NCBI RefSeq assembly: GCF_000003815.2
Contig: NW_023365735.1
Span: forward strand, 35,171-99,170
Direction of reading: 5' to 3'
Length of the DNA: 64,000 nt
Source: Branchiostoma floridae
Lineage: Eukaryota > Chordata > Leptocardii > Amphioxiformes > Branchiostomatidae
Numbering within the stretch: position 1 is the first letter of the stretch; every line of letters begins with the position of its first letter. Below, piece after piece: positions 55,201 to 63,400 of this stretch. Under the pieces are notes generated by a model, which was not told where the DNA came from, made no database searches, and saw nothing but the letters and a program-made list of their open reading frames with translations. Position numbers and translations under genes: made by a program.

Positions 55201-57255
55201 ATTTTAGTGATTCCTTTGTTGTGAAGTGGCAAAATGACTATTGCTCTGATCATTGCCCATTCACAAGTTTTTGCAGACAATGCCGACTGGAAAAGTGATG
55301 CCACTTGGCACAAAAGTCTGTGAATTGTCATTAATTTTAGCAAAACTAACAAAGAAAATAGGGAAGAAATACACTAAATTTGAAAAGTAGTGTAGTGGAG
55401 CTGGGCTAGGAGTATAGTGGAGGGCCTCCGTTATTCCATCCTCTGGGGAGGACCCTGAAATGGAAAGGCCTAGCAACCCCTCCCTGCAAAAATATACTGG
55501 TCAGGTTCATGCTACTGAAACAGCAAGGAGACTTGCTGCCCTATCTGCCACTAGGTACTCTGAGTCTCCAAGCAGAGGTTAGGATCCGGCTGTTTTTCAA
55601 CGTTTTTTTTAGTCGTTTTTATCAGGCTTTCTATTTTGTATTTTATTTTGCTGTATCAAAACAAAGGTTAGGTTTTTATCTGGCTTTCTATTTTGTATTC
55701 ATAGGAAAGCTAGGTTTTGACACAGTAAGATAAAATACAAAATAGAAAGCCTGATACAAACGACTAAAAAAAACGTTAAAAAAACAGCCGGAGTCTAACA
55801 TCTGCTTGGAGAGTACCACTAGGAACTACAATCTGATTGAATGAATGAATGATTCCAGTTTTCCTAGTGATCTGCCTACCAAAGAGAATCATGATTGTTC
55901 ACAATACATATACATGTAATGTTACTTACAAAGAAACAAACAACACCAAAGCATAAATTTTCCTCACAGTTTCTGACAGGTCCTTTGCTGTTTGCTGGAC
56001 AGACTTGGTCACCTTCTTGGCCTGCTGGGTGGCAGTCTTGGTGGCCGATGTTGCAACACTGACCAGAAAACCTGAGAAAGGGAAGCAGAAAAAAAACATA
56101 TGAATGGGGGTCATATGCAGAAATGTAAGAAAGGAGGAGGTAGATGTTTTCCTTTTTTGTTTTGTTTTTTGTTTGTATAACATACCTGGTAAACCGCCTT
56201 AACTTAAGGCATAACTCACACCAGATTTGTACAGAAGAGTACTGTACAAGGTGCATATCTGGACAGATTTAATTGATCCACTCACACCGGGAAGGACCCT
56301 ACTAGTACTCTTTTTGGTCAGTTTGGACACTGTGGTGGGTTCTTTAATGCTTGAGTCGTGGCTATCCCGTGAGGTGGACCAAAGCAAACAAGACTGGACG
56401 CTAGGCTAGAGATGTTTATTACTATTATTAAACTAATATTTTTGGAGCCTTTGAATCACAACAAAGACGTACACATCAGCTCTATGAGAAAGCGACCTTG
56501 ATCCTTGTCTAATGTTGAGACAAATTATGTAACGTTAGACATGTTTGACCTCGCTCAGCTACTCTTCTGGTCTAGCAAGCCTTCTTCGAGACGGGAGGGT
56601 CCAGAGTTTGAATCCCAGCCTTTTGCTGCTTACGCAACTTGCGCCCTACCAACAAAAGCTTCCAGTCCACTGTTCCTTGTAGTTATATGATATGAAAGAG
56701 AGCTCAGGAATCAATCCGGCTGTACAAACTCTCTACTCAAAGACAGTGTCCTTAATTTTTCCAACGAGTGGAAGACCATGTCTACTTGTATACTGTATAT
56801 GGCTATTGCTTTGGTCAAAGTCTTTTACAACTTTTCCTTTTTCCACAACTAAACAATGAAATCCACACTAAATGTGGCGAACTGCGCCATTCTATTGTTT
56901 ACACCTTTTGCACACCTGGTTTAGCCCGAGGGCAGGTATGATCGGACAGGTGGTGAGTCATATATGTCCATAACAAAAGATCACGGAATGACCATAGGAT
57001 CTTCACAATGGATTCTACAGGTTTCAGTGAGACAATGACAAGTCACTCACTCCCCCACGCCTTGGCTGCTTGTGTGTAGTCCACTTGTTCTCCGCCTCCC
57101 TCCGGACTTTTCGTCTCGGAACCACTTTCAGGAGAGGACTTCTCTTCGGGTTGTTCTTCTCCCTCTTTGGTCTCGCTGTTGTCCCCCTTTTCGCCAACTT
57201 TCTCCTCTTCTTTGGAGTTTGTAGCGGCCTGGCCACCCCACAAGCTACTCAACAT
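46163..57255 (-). CDS. SYAP1: Synapse-associated protein 1 homologue (BSD domain), full gene
   Basis: SYAP1 is a BSD-domain protein linked in mammals to mTORC2-dependent Akt activation and present in neurons and adipocytes. Minus-strand exons in coding order: 57051-57255, 55968-56071, 54425-54491, 53501-53574, 52592-52731, 51941-52086, 51001-51044, 50477-50527, 49426-49582, 46648-46694, 46163-46255. All junctions are GT-AG with matching phases. Predicted length is 375 residues against about 350 in vertebrates. Domains: disordered Glu/Lys-rich N-terminus, amphipathic [52 protein letters not shown], the BSD domain with [17 protein letters not shown], and a Trp-containing acidic tail. The 17-codon serine exon at 50477 is least certain. 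Confidence 0.94.
46648..46694 (-). CDS. SYAP1: SYAP1 exon 10
   Basis: Acceptor TCCTTTTGCAG, donor CAG|GTGGGA; phase 1 in, 0 out; reads [16 protein letters not shown], the conserved W-E-K-E-L-Q motif. Confidence 0.93.
46951..47158. mobile_element. MITE, third TACTGTAAATGCAGAAATGT copy
   Basis: The best preserved copy in the window, with CGCGGTTTTCGCGGTGACCA and the inverse blocks intact. It directly abuts a CCAAT-containing MITE starting near 47172. Confidence 0.9.
47172..47333. mobile_element. MITE with CTACTAAACCAGGCTGAGG ends
   Basis: Arms CTACTAAACCAGGCTGAGG and TCTGGTTTAGCAG, inner CCAATCAGAGAAT with TTCTCTGATTGG. Copies at 50029-50215 and 62775-63172. Confidence 0.82.
47663..48842. mobile_element. 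1.2-kb non-autonomous element with TTAA target duplication
   Basis: It opens GGTAGGATTTCAGGGTGGCTG and closes CAGCCACCCTGATATACTACC, flanked by TTAA on both sides (47659-47662, 48843-48846). TTAA duplications are typical of piggyBac and Kolobok-type transposons. The interior is AT-rich and non-coding. It lies in a SYAP1 intron. Confidence 0.85.
49426..49582 (-). CDS. SYAP1: SYAP1 exon 9
   Basis: Acceptor GTCTCCCCTCCAG, donor GATG|GTACGG; phase 0 in, 1 out. Contains [20 protein letters not shown] and [11 protein letters not shown], the conserved segment after the BSD domain. Confidence 0.94.
50029..50215. mobile_element. MITE, second CTGCTAAACTGGGCTGAG copy
   Basis: Opens TCTGCTAAACTGGGCTGAGA and closes with the near-inverse CCTCAACCCCATTTTAGCAGA. 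Inner arms CAACCAATCAGGGAATCC and TTCTCTGATTGGCTGACAGC. Confidence 0.85.
50477..50527 (-). CDS. SYAP1: Candidate SYAP1 exon 8 (serine run)
   Basis: Acceptor GTTTTCCTGCAG, donor GAA|GTTAGT, 51 nt, phase 0/0, reading [17 protein letters not shown]. It keeps the SYAP1 frame whether included or skipped. It corresponds to a variable region in other SYAP1 proteins. Confidence 0.5.
50660..50970. repeat. Two-copy tandem repeat in a SYAP1 intron
   Basis: GGACAGCTTCAATTTGTGAG (about 50697) and GGACGGCTTCAATTTGTGAA (about 50915) with flanking GCATGGATTGA recur about 216 bp apart. Confidence 0.8.
51001..51044 (-). CDS. SYAP1: SYAP1 exon 7
   Basis: Acceptor CCATCCTGTAG, donor CAG|GTAAGA; phase 1 in, 0 out; reads [15 protein letters not shown], matching the K-T-P-P motif of the family. 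Confidence 0.85.
51475..51905 (-). mobile_element. SINE-like element with tRNA-like head on the minus strand
   Basis: The minus strand at 51832-51897 reads GGTGCAATGGCCTAGTGGGT, then GGTCCTGAGTTTGATCCC, a box A/box B pair. The downstream body shares GGGGCTAGTCCACTGATAGT with 33285. Its head stops 36 bp short of SYAP1 exon 6. Confidence 0.65.
51941..52086 (-). CDS. SYAP1: SYAP1 exon 6 (end of BSD domain)
   Basis: Acceptor GTTCCTTGCAG, donor GAGAG|GTACTT; phase 2 in, 1 out. [20 protein letters not shown] carries the F-W pair diagnostic of BSD domains, followed by a Lys/Glu/Pro linker. Confidence 0.96.
52100..52480. repeat. Degenerate minisatellite rich in GATTGGTCAAT
   Basis: Units such as GGGCTGTGATTGGTCAATAG repeat irregularly every 30-40 bp, with a longer unit GGGTCACTGATATRAATGGCT repeated at about 52120, 52230 and 52380. 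It begins just upstream of SYAP1 exon 6. Many units contain ATTGG, the inverse of CCAAT. Confidence 0.85.
52592..52731 (-). CDS. SYAP1: SYAP1 exon 5 (BSD domain)
   Basis: Acceptor GTCTCTCCAG, donor AACA|GTAAGT; phase 0 in, 2 out; [20 protein letters not shown] and [16 protein letters not shown] are close to vertebrate SYAP1. Confidence 0.96.
52854..52953. other. Assembly gap of 100 N
   Basis: A round 100-base gap in a SYAP1 intron; the true size is probably unknown. Confidence 0.95.
53040..53490 (-). mobile_element. tRNA-derived SINE, minus strand
   Basis: The minus strand begins GGGGAGGCCGCGTAGCACAG (box A TAGCACAGTGG) and has box B GGTTCGAATCC in the right position, an almost canonical tRNA head, followed by a body of about 350 bp with GGGCACTTTACACGAC and AATCACC motifs. 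It ends a few bases from SYAP1 exon 4. Confidence 0.88.
53501..53574 (-). CDS. SYAP1: SYAP1 exon 4
   Basis: Acceptor CATCCTACAG, donor CAG|GTCAGT; phase 1 in, 0 out; [20 protein letters not shown] then LALSQ is a conserved SYAP1 motif. Confidence 0.96.
53625..53838. mobile_element. MITE of the AGTTCACCTTTATC family, third copy
   Basis: Opens TAGTTGAATTTTATCCGCGG, closes GATAAAGGTGAACTA; central GTCGACTTGATATCC and inverse. Confidence 0.85.
54425..54491 (-). CDS. SYAP1: SYAP1 exon 3
   Basis: Acceptor TGTACTTCAG, donor ACAG|GTGTGT; phase 0 in, 1 out; reads [20 protein letters not shown] then RT. The I-x-G-D-F-Q-x-E-Q motif is diagnostic. Confidence 0.92.
54910..55500 (+). mobile_element. SINE interrupted by a CAGGGTTCTCCCCAGA element
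   Basis: A third copy of the 24150/45669 SINE: the left part ends CTCTAGCACATTAATGG and the right part resumes GGCCTAGCAACCCCTCC. Between them, 55068-55457 opens CAGGGTTCTCCCCAGA and closes TCTGGGGAGGACCCTG. Nested insertion; the exact target duplication is unclear (TAATGG and AAATGG flank it). Confidence 0.75.
55562..55815. repeat. Long foldback with TCTCCAAGCAGA ends
   Basis: Opens GAGTCTCCAAGCAGAGGTTA and closes TAACATCTGCTTGGAGAGTA. Arms contain CAGGCTTTCTATTTTGTATT and its inverse, with CGACTAAAAAAAACGTT. The interior is unrelated to that of the 8602, 16506 or 43563 copies. Confidence 0.9.
55968..56071 (-). CDS. SYAP1: SYAP1 exon 2
   Basis: Acceptor TCCCTTTCTCAG, donor ACT|GTGAGG; phase 1 in, 0 out; [20 protein letters not shown] is an amphipathic segment like the one in vertebrate SYAP1. 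The donor could alternatively lie a few codons downstream. Confidence 0.85.
57051..57255 (-). CDS. SYAP1: SYAP1 exon 1 (start codon)
   Basis: Starts [19 protein letters not shown]; low-complexity Glu/Lys/Ser region; ends YTQAAKAWG with donor GGGGA|GTGAGT, phase 1 out. Confidence 0.9.
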
Positions 57256-57476
57256 GGCTGGTTTTCTACAAATCCACCCTGTTACGCGAGAAAATCGAAT
57301 CTAAAAGTCCCAAATCAGGATATCAACATACTTTCATCACAGTTTGTGACGTCTCACTGTCAGTTGACCTGTGACCTTCGGGTTTAGATCTCGCGAGGAA
57401 GTCTCGCGCTGGGCGGGGATCCGCGGGGTTTGGTGCACGCTGGGAGCGGATCTTCCTCTCTCCCTCGGCATCCAAC
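57256..57476. promoter_or_regulatory. Divergent SYAP1/RPS4 promoter
   Basis: Only about 220 bp separate the SYAP1 and RPS4 start codons, which point away from each other. TCTCGCGAG at 57389-57397 and TCTCGCGC at about 57402 match the TCTCGCGAGA element of housekeeping bidirectional promoters. The pyrimidine run TCTTCCTCTCTCCCTC at 57451-57466 is a probable 5' TOP start of RPS4 mRNA, the motif that couples ribosomal-protein translation to growth signalling. Confidence 0.7.
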
Positions 57477-60400
57477 ATGGTGGGTAGAAATTATCTGACA
57501 CCTTCGTTCATCTGTTGTAATCTGTCGAAAATAAACGTTATTCTGGTCTAAATCTATGCCTCAAGCTTAGCTAAGGGTATAAAGGTATCGAAGAATAGAA
57601 AATGTCGATGCCTGCACTTATTTGAAGTTAGTTATCACTTGAAAGTATGTGTGGTTGCTTACGTTGGAATCGTGTCCTATTCGTCGTCATTTTGTACGTT
57701 ATCGAGGCAGTTTCTCTGTGAATATGTGTTTGTAATACCCTGCTCGCAGGTAGGAAGAACAACACGTATTTAAACGATGTCATTCTTGTTGAAATGTGTG
57801 CTAGTACCCTTTATTTTGACGTCAAAAACATCATATAGTTACCGGCCACCCTTCACAAAACCCTTGCTTTCTCACAAGTCATATCATGACATGGTCATAT
57901 GTTTCGAAACCCGAACTTAACTCTCATCCTGTGATTTTGTGCCCTTCCAGGCGCGAGGTCCGAAAAAGCATTTGAAGCGCCTTGCTGCGCCGAAGCACTG
58001 GATGTTGGACAAGCTGTCCGGCAAGTTCGTAAGTACCTCACCTTTGTAATATTTTGGAAATTTATCATCTTTATGACCGTGTGTTCGCTTATAATTATAT
58101 GTTTTAATCTTTATTAGGTATGTGATATTATAGGGGACAGCAATTAATGAGACCCAATATAAGTTGCACTAGAAGATTCATGTTACAGTGAAACTTGTAT
58201 AAGCGACCACGTCCGTAAGACGACCATCGGCCTATTACGACCGCTTTTGGCCGGTCCCGATTTTCCTCCCCATAGACACAAGCATTAAGCAACGTGGCCA
58301 AAGCGACCACTTGTCTTCTGTGACCGCGACCACCCTGAATCCGGTCCGCCCGCGACCGAAATGTTGCCGAAGACGACCGCGTCATTTTCAAGTGTGCAGT
58401 GGCCTCGCTTTTTGATGATATCCGGCGGGAAATCCGCTAAAATCGGCTTGTGTTTTGGCGAAGAAAACTTGCCGAAACGACTGCGTCATTTTCAAGACTG
58501 TAGCAACTGTCGATATTTGATGATAACTCGCGAGAAATATCGCTAAAATTGGCTTATGTTTTGGCAGCTAAAATGTTACCGAAACCACTGCGTCATTTTC
58601 AAGGGTTTAACAACATCGGTTTTTTTATTATAACTGCCGGGAAATTACGGCAAAATCCGTCTGTTTGTGTTCTGTTATCGCGCCGAGCCAAAATCAAACA
58701 TGGCGCCCAAGAGGTCAAACGGTGTCGTTGGGAAAGTCCACTGGGGTGTAGGTAAAAATGTTGCGTGCGTTGTTATTGTGCTCTACATTTAAACCCTACA
58801 AAATGCAAATTTATTTTCATAAAACTTGTTTGAAGTTAGGGTAACAGATATAAAATATCTTTATGACTTTATAACGCATTTTATTAGAGAATAAAAGGTG
58901 TCTGTGTGTCTTTTTGAGAATCTGCTCACCCTTGCTTCTAGTGTAGCGTCGATTTGTCAACATCTTCATGATTAGAAGCGTCGGTGGGGTTAAACTTGTT
59001 TTTCTCGGCAAAGTTTTGCCTTCTGGGCAGCGTTGAGACTTTAAGACCCTCGCCAGAAGAGAAACAAACTCACACACATTATTTTCATGGGTAACATCGT
59101 TGAAATGAACCATTTATTTTTCTGCCGTGCTGCCGATTTGAAAGAAGGTTCCCGTCTTGTCGGGTATGTGTGCGCGTGCTTTTTGTTATGGCGGTAAGCT
59201 CCTCCAACTTATTTCTGGCCCGTTGGCTGTGATTCACAAAGTAAAGATAGGCAATTAGCGTTGTTAACACGAAAATCGCATTTCAAAACGCTCGTGGGGC
59301 GTCGGGTTCTCCACCGAAAACAGCGATGTTTTTGTAGCAATATGGACCATTGTCTTGACGGTGTCGCCTATTCACAAGTTTTTGACAGACAATGCCGGCG
59401 GGGAAAATGACGCTGCTCCGGCTACAATTTAGTAGTACAAAAAGCTAAGAAAATTTGAAAGAAAAGCCCTAAATTTTGGAAACGTTTAAATTTTACATCA
59501 GTTGGTATAACAATACTATATGAATCATACAAGAATACAACAGTGATAATGTTTCTCATGTGCAAATGTACAGGTTCTAAACTATTTTAAAGACCATTCA
59601 CTTGGAAATCATTGTGTCTGTCCAATCTTGTCAATTTTTCTTTCTTTGCACAAGAAGACCACGTGTCTAAAACGACCACTTTGCACTGGTCCCCAGGGTG
59701 GTCTTCTTAAAGGCATACTACGGGATTTTTGAACAAAACAAAAAGTAGCTTTTCCTACTTTTTCTTTACATTGTTAGCTCAATCAACCCTATAGCATTGC
59801 ATACCAATATTCATGGAGAGATGCTGCGACATCAATGCACCACATAAGCATGATGTATAAAAATTGTGATCTTCCAAGAAACAGATGGGCACAGGCTGGT
59901 TACTGCCTCTGTGTGTTGTTGTTTCTTGCTTATCAGCCTGGCTTCCCAGTGGGGGGCCAGTTGACAGTTCCTCTGAGTACAGTAGACTAGCTGTACAAGG
60001 TTTCTTGCAGTTTTGAAGGGAATATGACCTTAGCTTGTTGATATCCTACAAAATAGACTAATAAGTTCATGATTATATGCTATTTTAGAATGATTAGATA
60101 TAGGTGTTTCCAAAGAAGATCTCCATTGTGTTCTTTATCTGCAGTCTGCCATGCATGTGCTAACTGATTACCCCACCCCAGGGGACCTACCGGTGGCAAG
60201 CAAGACCTGGAGGGTCTAACTTGGGGGGACACAAGGTTACAGGGTGCCTAGAGCGGAATGTTTGTAGGCTAATCCTTTACGTTGCAAACGTGAAATAATG
60301 ACACAAAAGTGTCAAAAAGTGACAAAAAGTAGTAGTAAATCTGATATTTCTTAATTCTAGAATATTTCAAATTTGAGCGCAAAAAACTGCGTAGTATGCC

Positions 60401-63400
60401 TTTAAACAAGTTTCACTGTATTATTACACTGAAAGATGTCAGAATTGGGAATCTATTGCCGCAAGTCTTGTAATTTTTTACGGACATTAACCAAAAAAAT
60501 GATACTTCACAATTTTGTAATGAATAGTGAAATTAGTTCAACTAGTTCCTAAATGTACTGTGAAGTTTTTTTACAGAAATAGTGATACTAGAGTTACTAC
60601 AAGGTAGAGTAGGCCATAGATTTATGTAAAGTTTTCCTACATATGGCCCCGAACAATTGGTCAAAGTATAGTTTTGAGATTGTAGAAATGGAGTTGCCCT
60701 GATCGAAGCCATGCTAGACGTTTTAATGCTAGGCGTGGTCAAAACAGGGCAGAGATGAACCATTTTCTCATTGGTCGCTGGGCTGACCAATCCTGTGTCA
60801 CCTTAGCATTACCCAGGGAAAAGACACTTGTCAATCAATCTGTCTTAACATTCAAAGTTGTCATGTTTGTAGAAAGATGACAGCCAATGACCATGGTCAG
60901 TTACAACATGTATTCGGGCATGTGCTGACCCACTAAACATTTTGCAAAGCCATACTTCGGCTGTTATCACCATTTTTACTTGTGAATGAAGAACATGTTA
61001 CTTTATTGTTGAGTGATTTATCAACCTGATGACACCATTCACAGTAAACAATAAACACCTCAACACCATAATTTTCTTCCTCTCCAGGTTTCTCACCCAT
61101 CCTGTGGTCCTCACAAGCTGCGTTGGCTGTTAAAACTATTTTTACTTGTGAATGAAGAATATCCTCAAGATCATCTTCATCACAGTAAGCAATAAACACT
61201 TCTCCTCCCTCCAGGCTCCTCGCCCGTCCTGTGGTCCCCACAAGCTGCGCGAGTGCCTCCCGCTCTGCCTGTTCCTCAGGAACCGACTCAAGTACGCCCT
61301 GACCTACGATGAGGTCAAGCGAATCCTCATGCAGCGCCTCATCAAGGTGGACGGCAAGGTCCGCACCGACCGTTGCTACCCCTCCGGATTCATGGGTGAG
61401 TCATCTTGGTGACATACGCTTTAGAACAGACAGAACTATTGACAATCACCAAGAATTCTACTGGAAAGAGTTCAGAATCCATAAGAAAACAGTAACAGAC
61501 TTTTTTAAGATTAGCTGCAATGTGTGCAGCACTATCTTTAAGCTTAAAGTGGGACTGATGTTTCTTTGTCATTGCGGGTGTTAGTCAGGTGTTACCGTGT
61601 ATGATGGTCAGGACAGGGCAGGCATGACTAAATATTGCTGTTTTTCTCTCCCTTGTAGATGTGATCACCATTGAGAAGACTGCCGAGAACTTCCGGCTGA
61701 TATACGATGTGAAGGGACGTTTCACCATCCATCGGATCACTCCTGAGGAGGCCAAGGTAGGATCTGGAACTGTCTTTCAGTATTGATACATTATTCTGAA
61801 CAGTAACTAACTGTGCTGAACTGACCAGACCACGGTGTAAACTCCATTGTCTTCCAAGACAGAAGGATGCCAGCAATTGTGTGCAAGTCATGACTCTTTC
61901 AGATATGCTAGAAAAAGATAGAAGCATTATTGACAGGTTGATGCTTACAATTTATCACTTCCGCCAAGTTGTCAATGTTTTTTTTTTACGCATGACAATA
62001 GTATTACCAGTACAGTTGTACTATGGTAGACAGGTTGGACAAGTTTTAAGAAATTCATCGCACCTTTAGGAACTATACACTGACTTGTCTGTCTGTGACC
62101 GAAAAAGAATTTTACCAGCCCAATACTTCAAAACAAGACACCAATTTCAATGCTTTCCTTGGTGTGTGTGTATACAGATTTGCAATCTAGAAGCTATGGA
62201 TGGAAAATAATAGCAATGGCCTAATAGGGACAGCACTTAAAAATCTGTACTGGCTTGTTCAGCATTTCTACTCAGTAGCCCAGTGCCATTGGGCCTATGG
62301 ATTTGCCAAACTGTTTTAGCGTACCAGCTTTGGTGACACATTCTTTCCATCACAGTGCAAGATCCCACAGCTTTTTATCATCTTTTGACTCACCATTGCA
62401 TATTTTCTTCTGTCTGTACAGTACAAGCTGTGCAAGGTGCGTAAGGTGATGACTGGACCCAAGGGGATCCCGTGCCTGGTGACCCACGACGCGCGGACCA
62501 TCCGCTACCCCGACCCCAAGATCCAGGTCAACGACTCGGTACAGGTGGACATCACCACGGGCAAGATCACCGACTCCATCAAGTTCGACACAGGTGAGAA
62601 GTAATAGCAAACAGTATTTCATTGCAGGGTTCACGCCTGTGCAGTTGTGTAGGGGGGCCTGTGTTGCGATTTGGGCCCCTACACTCCTTTTCAACCAGCA
62701 CAGATAAACATTTTCTGTTACAACACAACATTTTCCTGAGCACTGTCTCACCTACGGCATATGTAAAATATTTTGGAGAGCCTCTGCTAAACTAGGCTGA
62801 GGTTTGCGCTTTGAAGGCATTGCCTTTAACCAGCTGTCTGCCAATCACAGACTGGCCTAAATGTTTTCTTTAGGTAAAACCCAGGGTTGTAGCCAGTCAG
62901 AAATCGTTTTCCGTCCCCCTGATTTTGGATGGCTTCGGCACTGCGTTCCTAGGGGGGTCTGGGGGCATGCTCCCAAGGAAAATTTTGAAATCTAGACCTT
63001 CTGAAATGCTATTTCCTACATTTTGAGGGTTATATTTTGCTTACAGAAGACGGAGTGAGCAAAATTTTTTCCCTCCCCAGCTGCAAAATTCTGTCAAAGG
63101 ACGGGTGCTGGCTGCAACCCTGGTAAAACCTGTATACAAAGTTGAAACCTCAGCCCAGTTTACTAGAGCCTTCCTTCCATAGGTATAAAAGCCGTGAGCA
63201 AAGGTATGTAGGACTCAAGGAGAATCGTATCTACTTCTCCTTCAGACCAAGGCATATTTTGAAAATTCATAAAAATCTCTATAAAACTTGTCTTCCAGAA
63301 TTTTATTTTGCAAGACTTAATGCTGAAGTTTGATTTTGTAACAGCCCTGATCGAAGCCATGATAGATGTTTTAATGCTAGGCGTGGTCAAAACAGGGCAG

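Larger units (their letters stand above)
58185..60420. mobile_element. 2.2-kb inverted-repeat element in RPS4 intron 2
   Basis: Opens ACAGTGAAACTTGTATAAGC and closes TTAAACAAGTTTCACTGTA once the inner insertion at 59711-60401 is ignored. The end regions repeat CGACCAC motifs as in the small GACCAC MITEs. It contains a 105-bp tandem repeat. No transposase frame was seen, so it is non-autonomous or decayed. Confidence 0.7.

Noticed and set aside
56510-56690. A possible further tRNA-derived SINE with GAGTTTGAATCCCAGCC
   Set aside because: Only a box B-like motif is convincing; no second copy is in the window.
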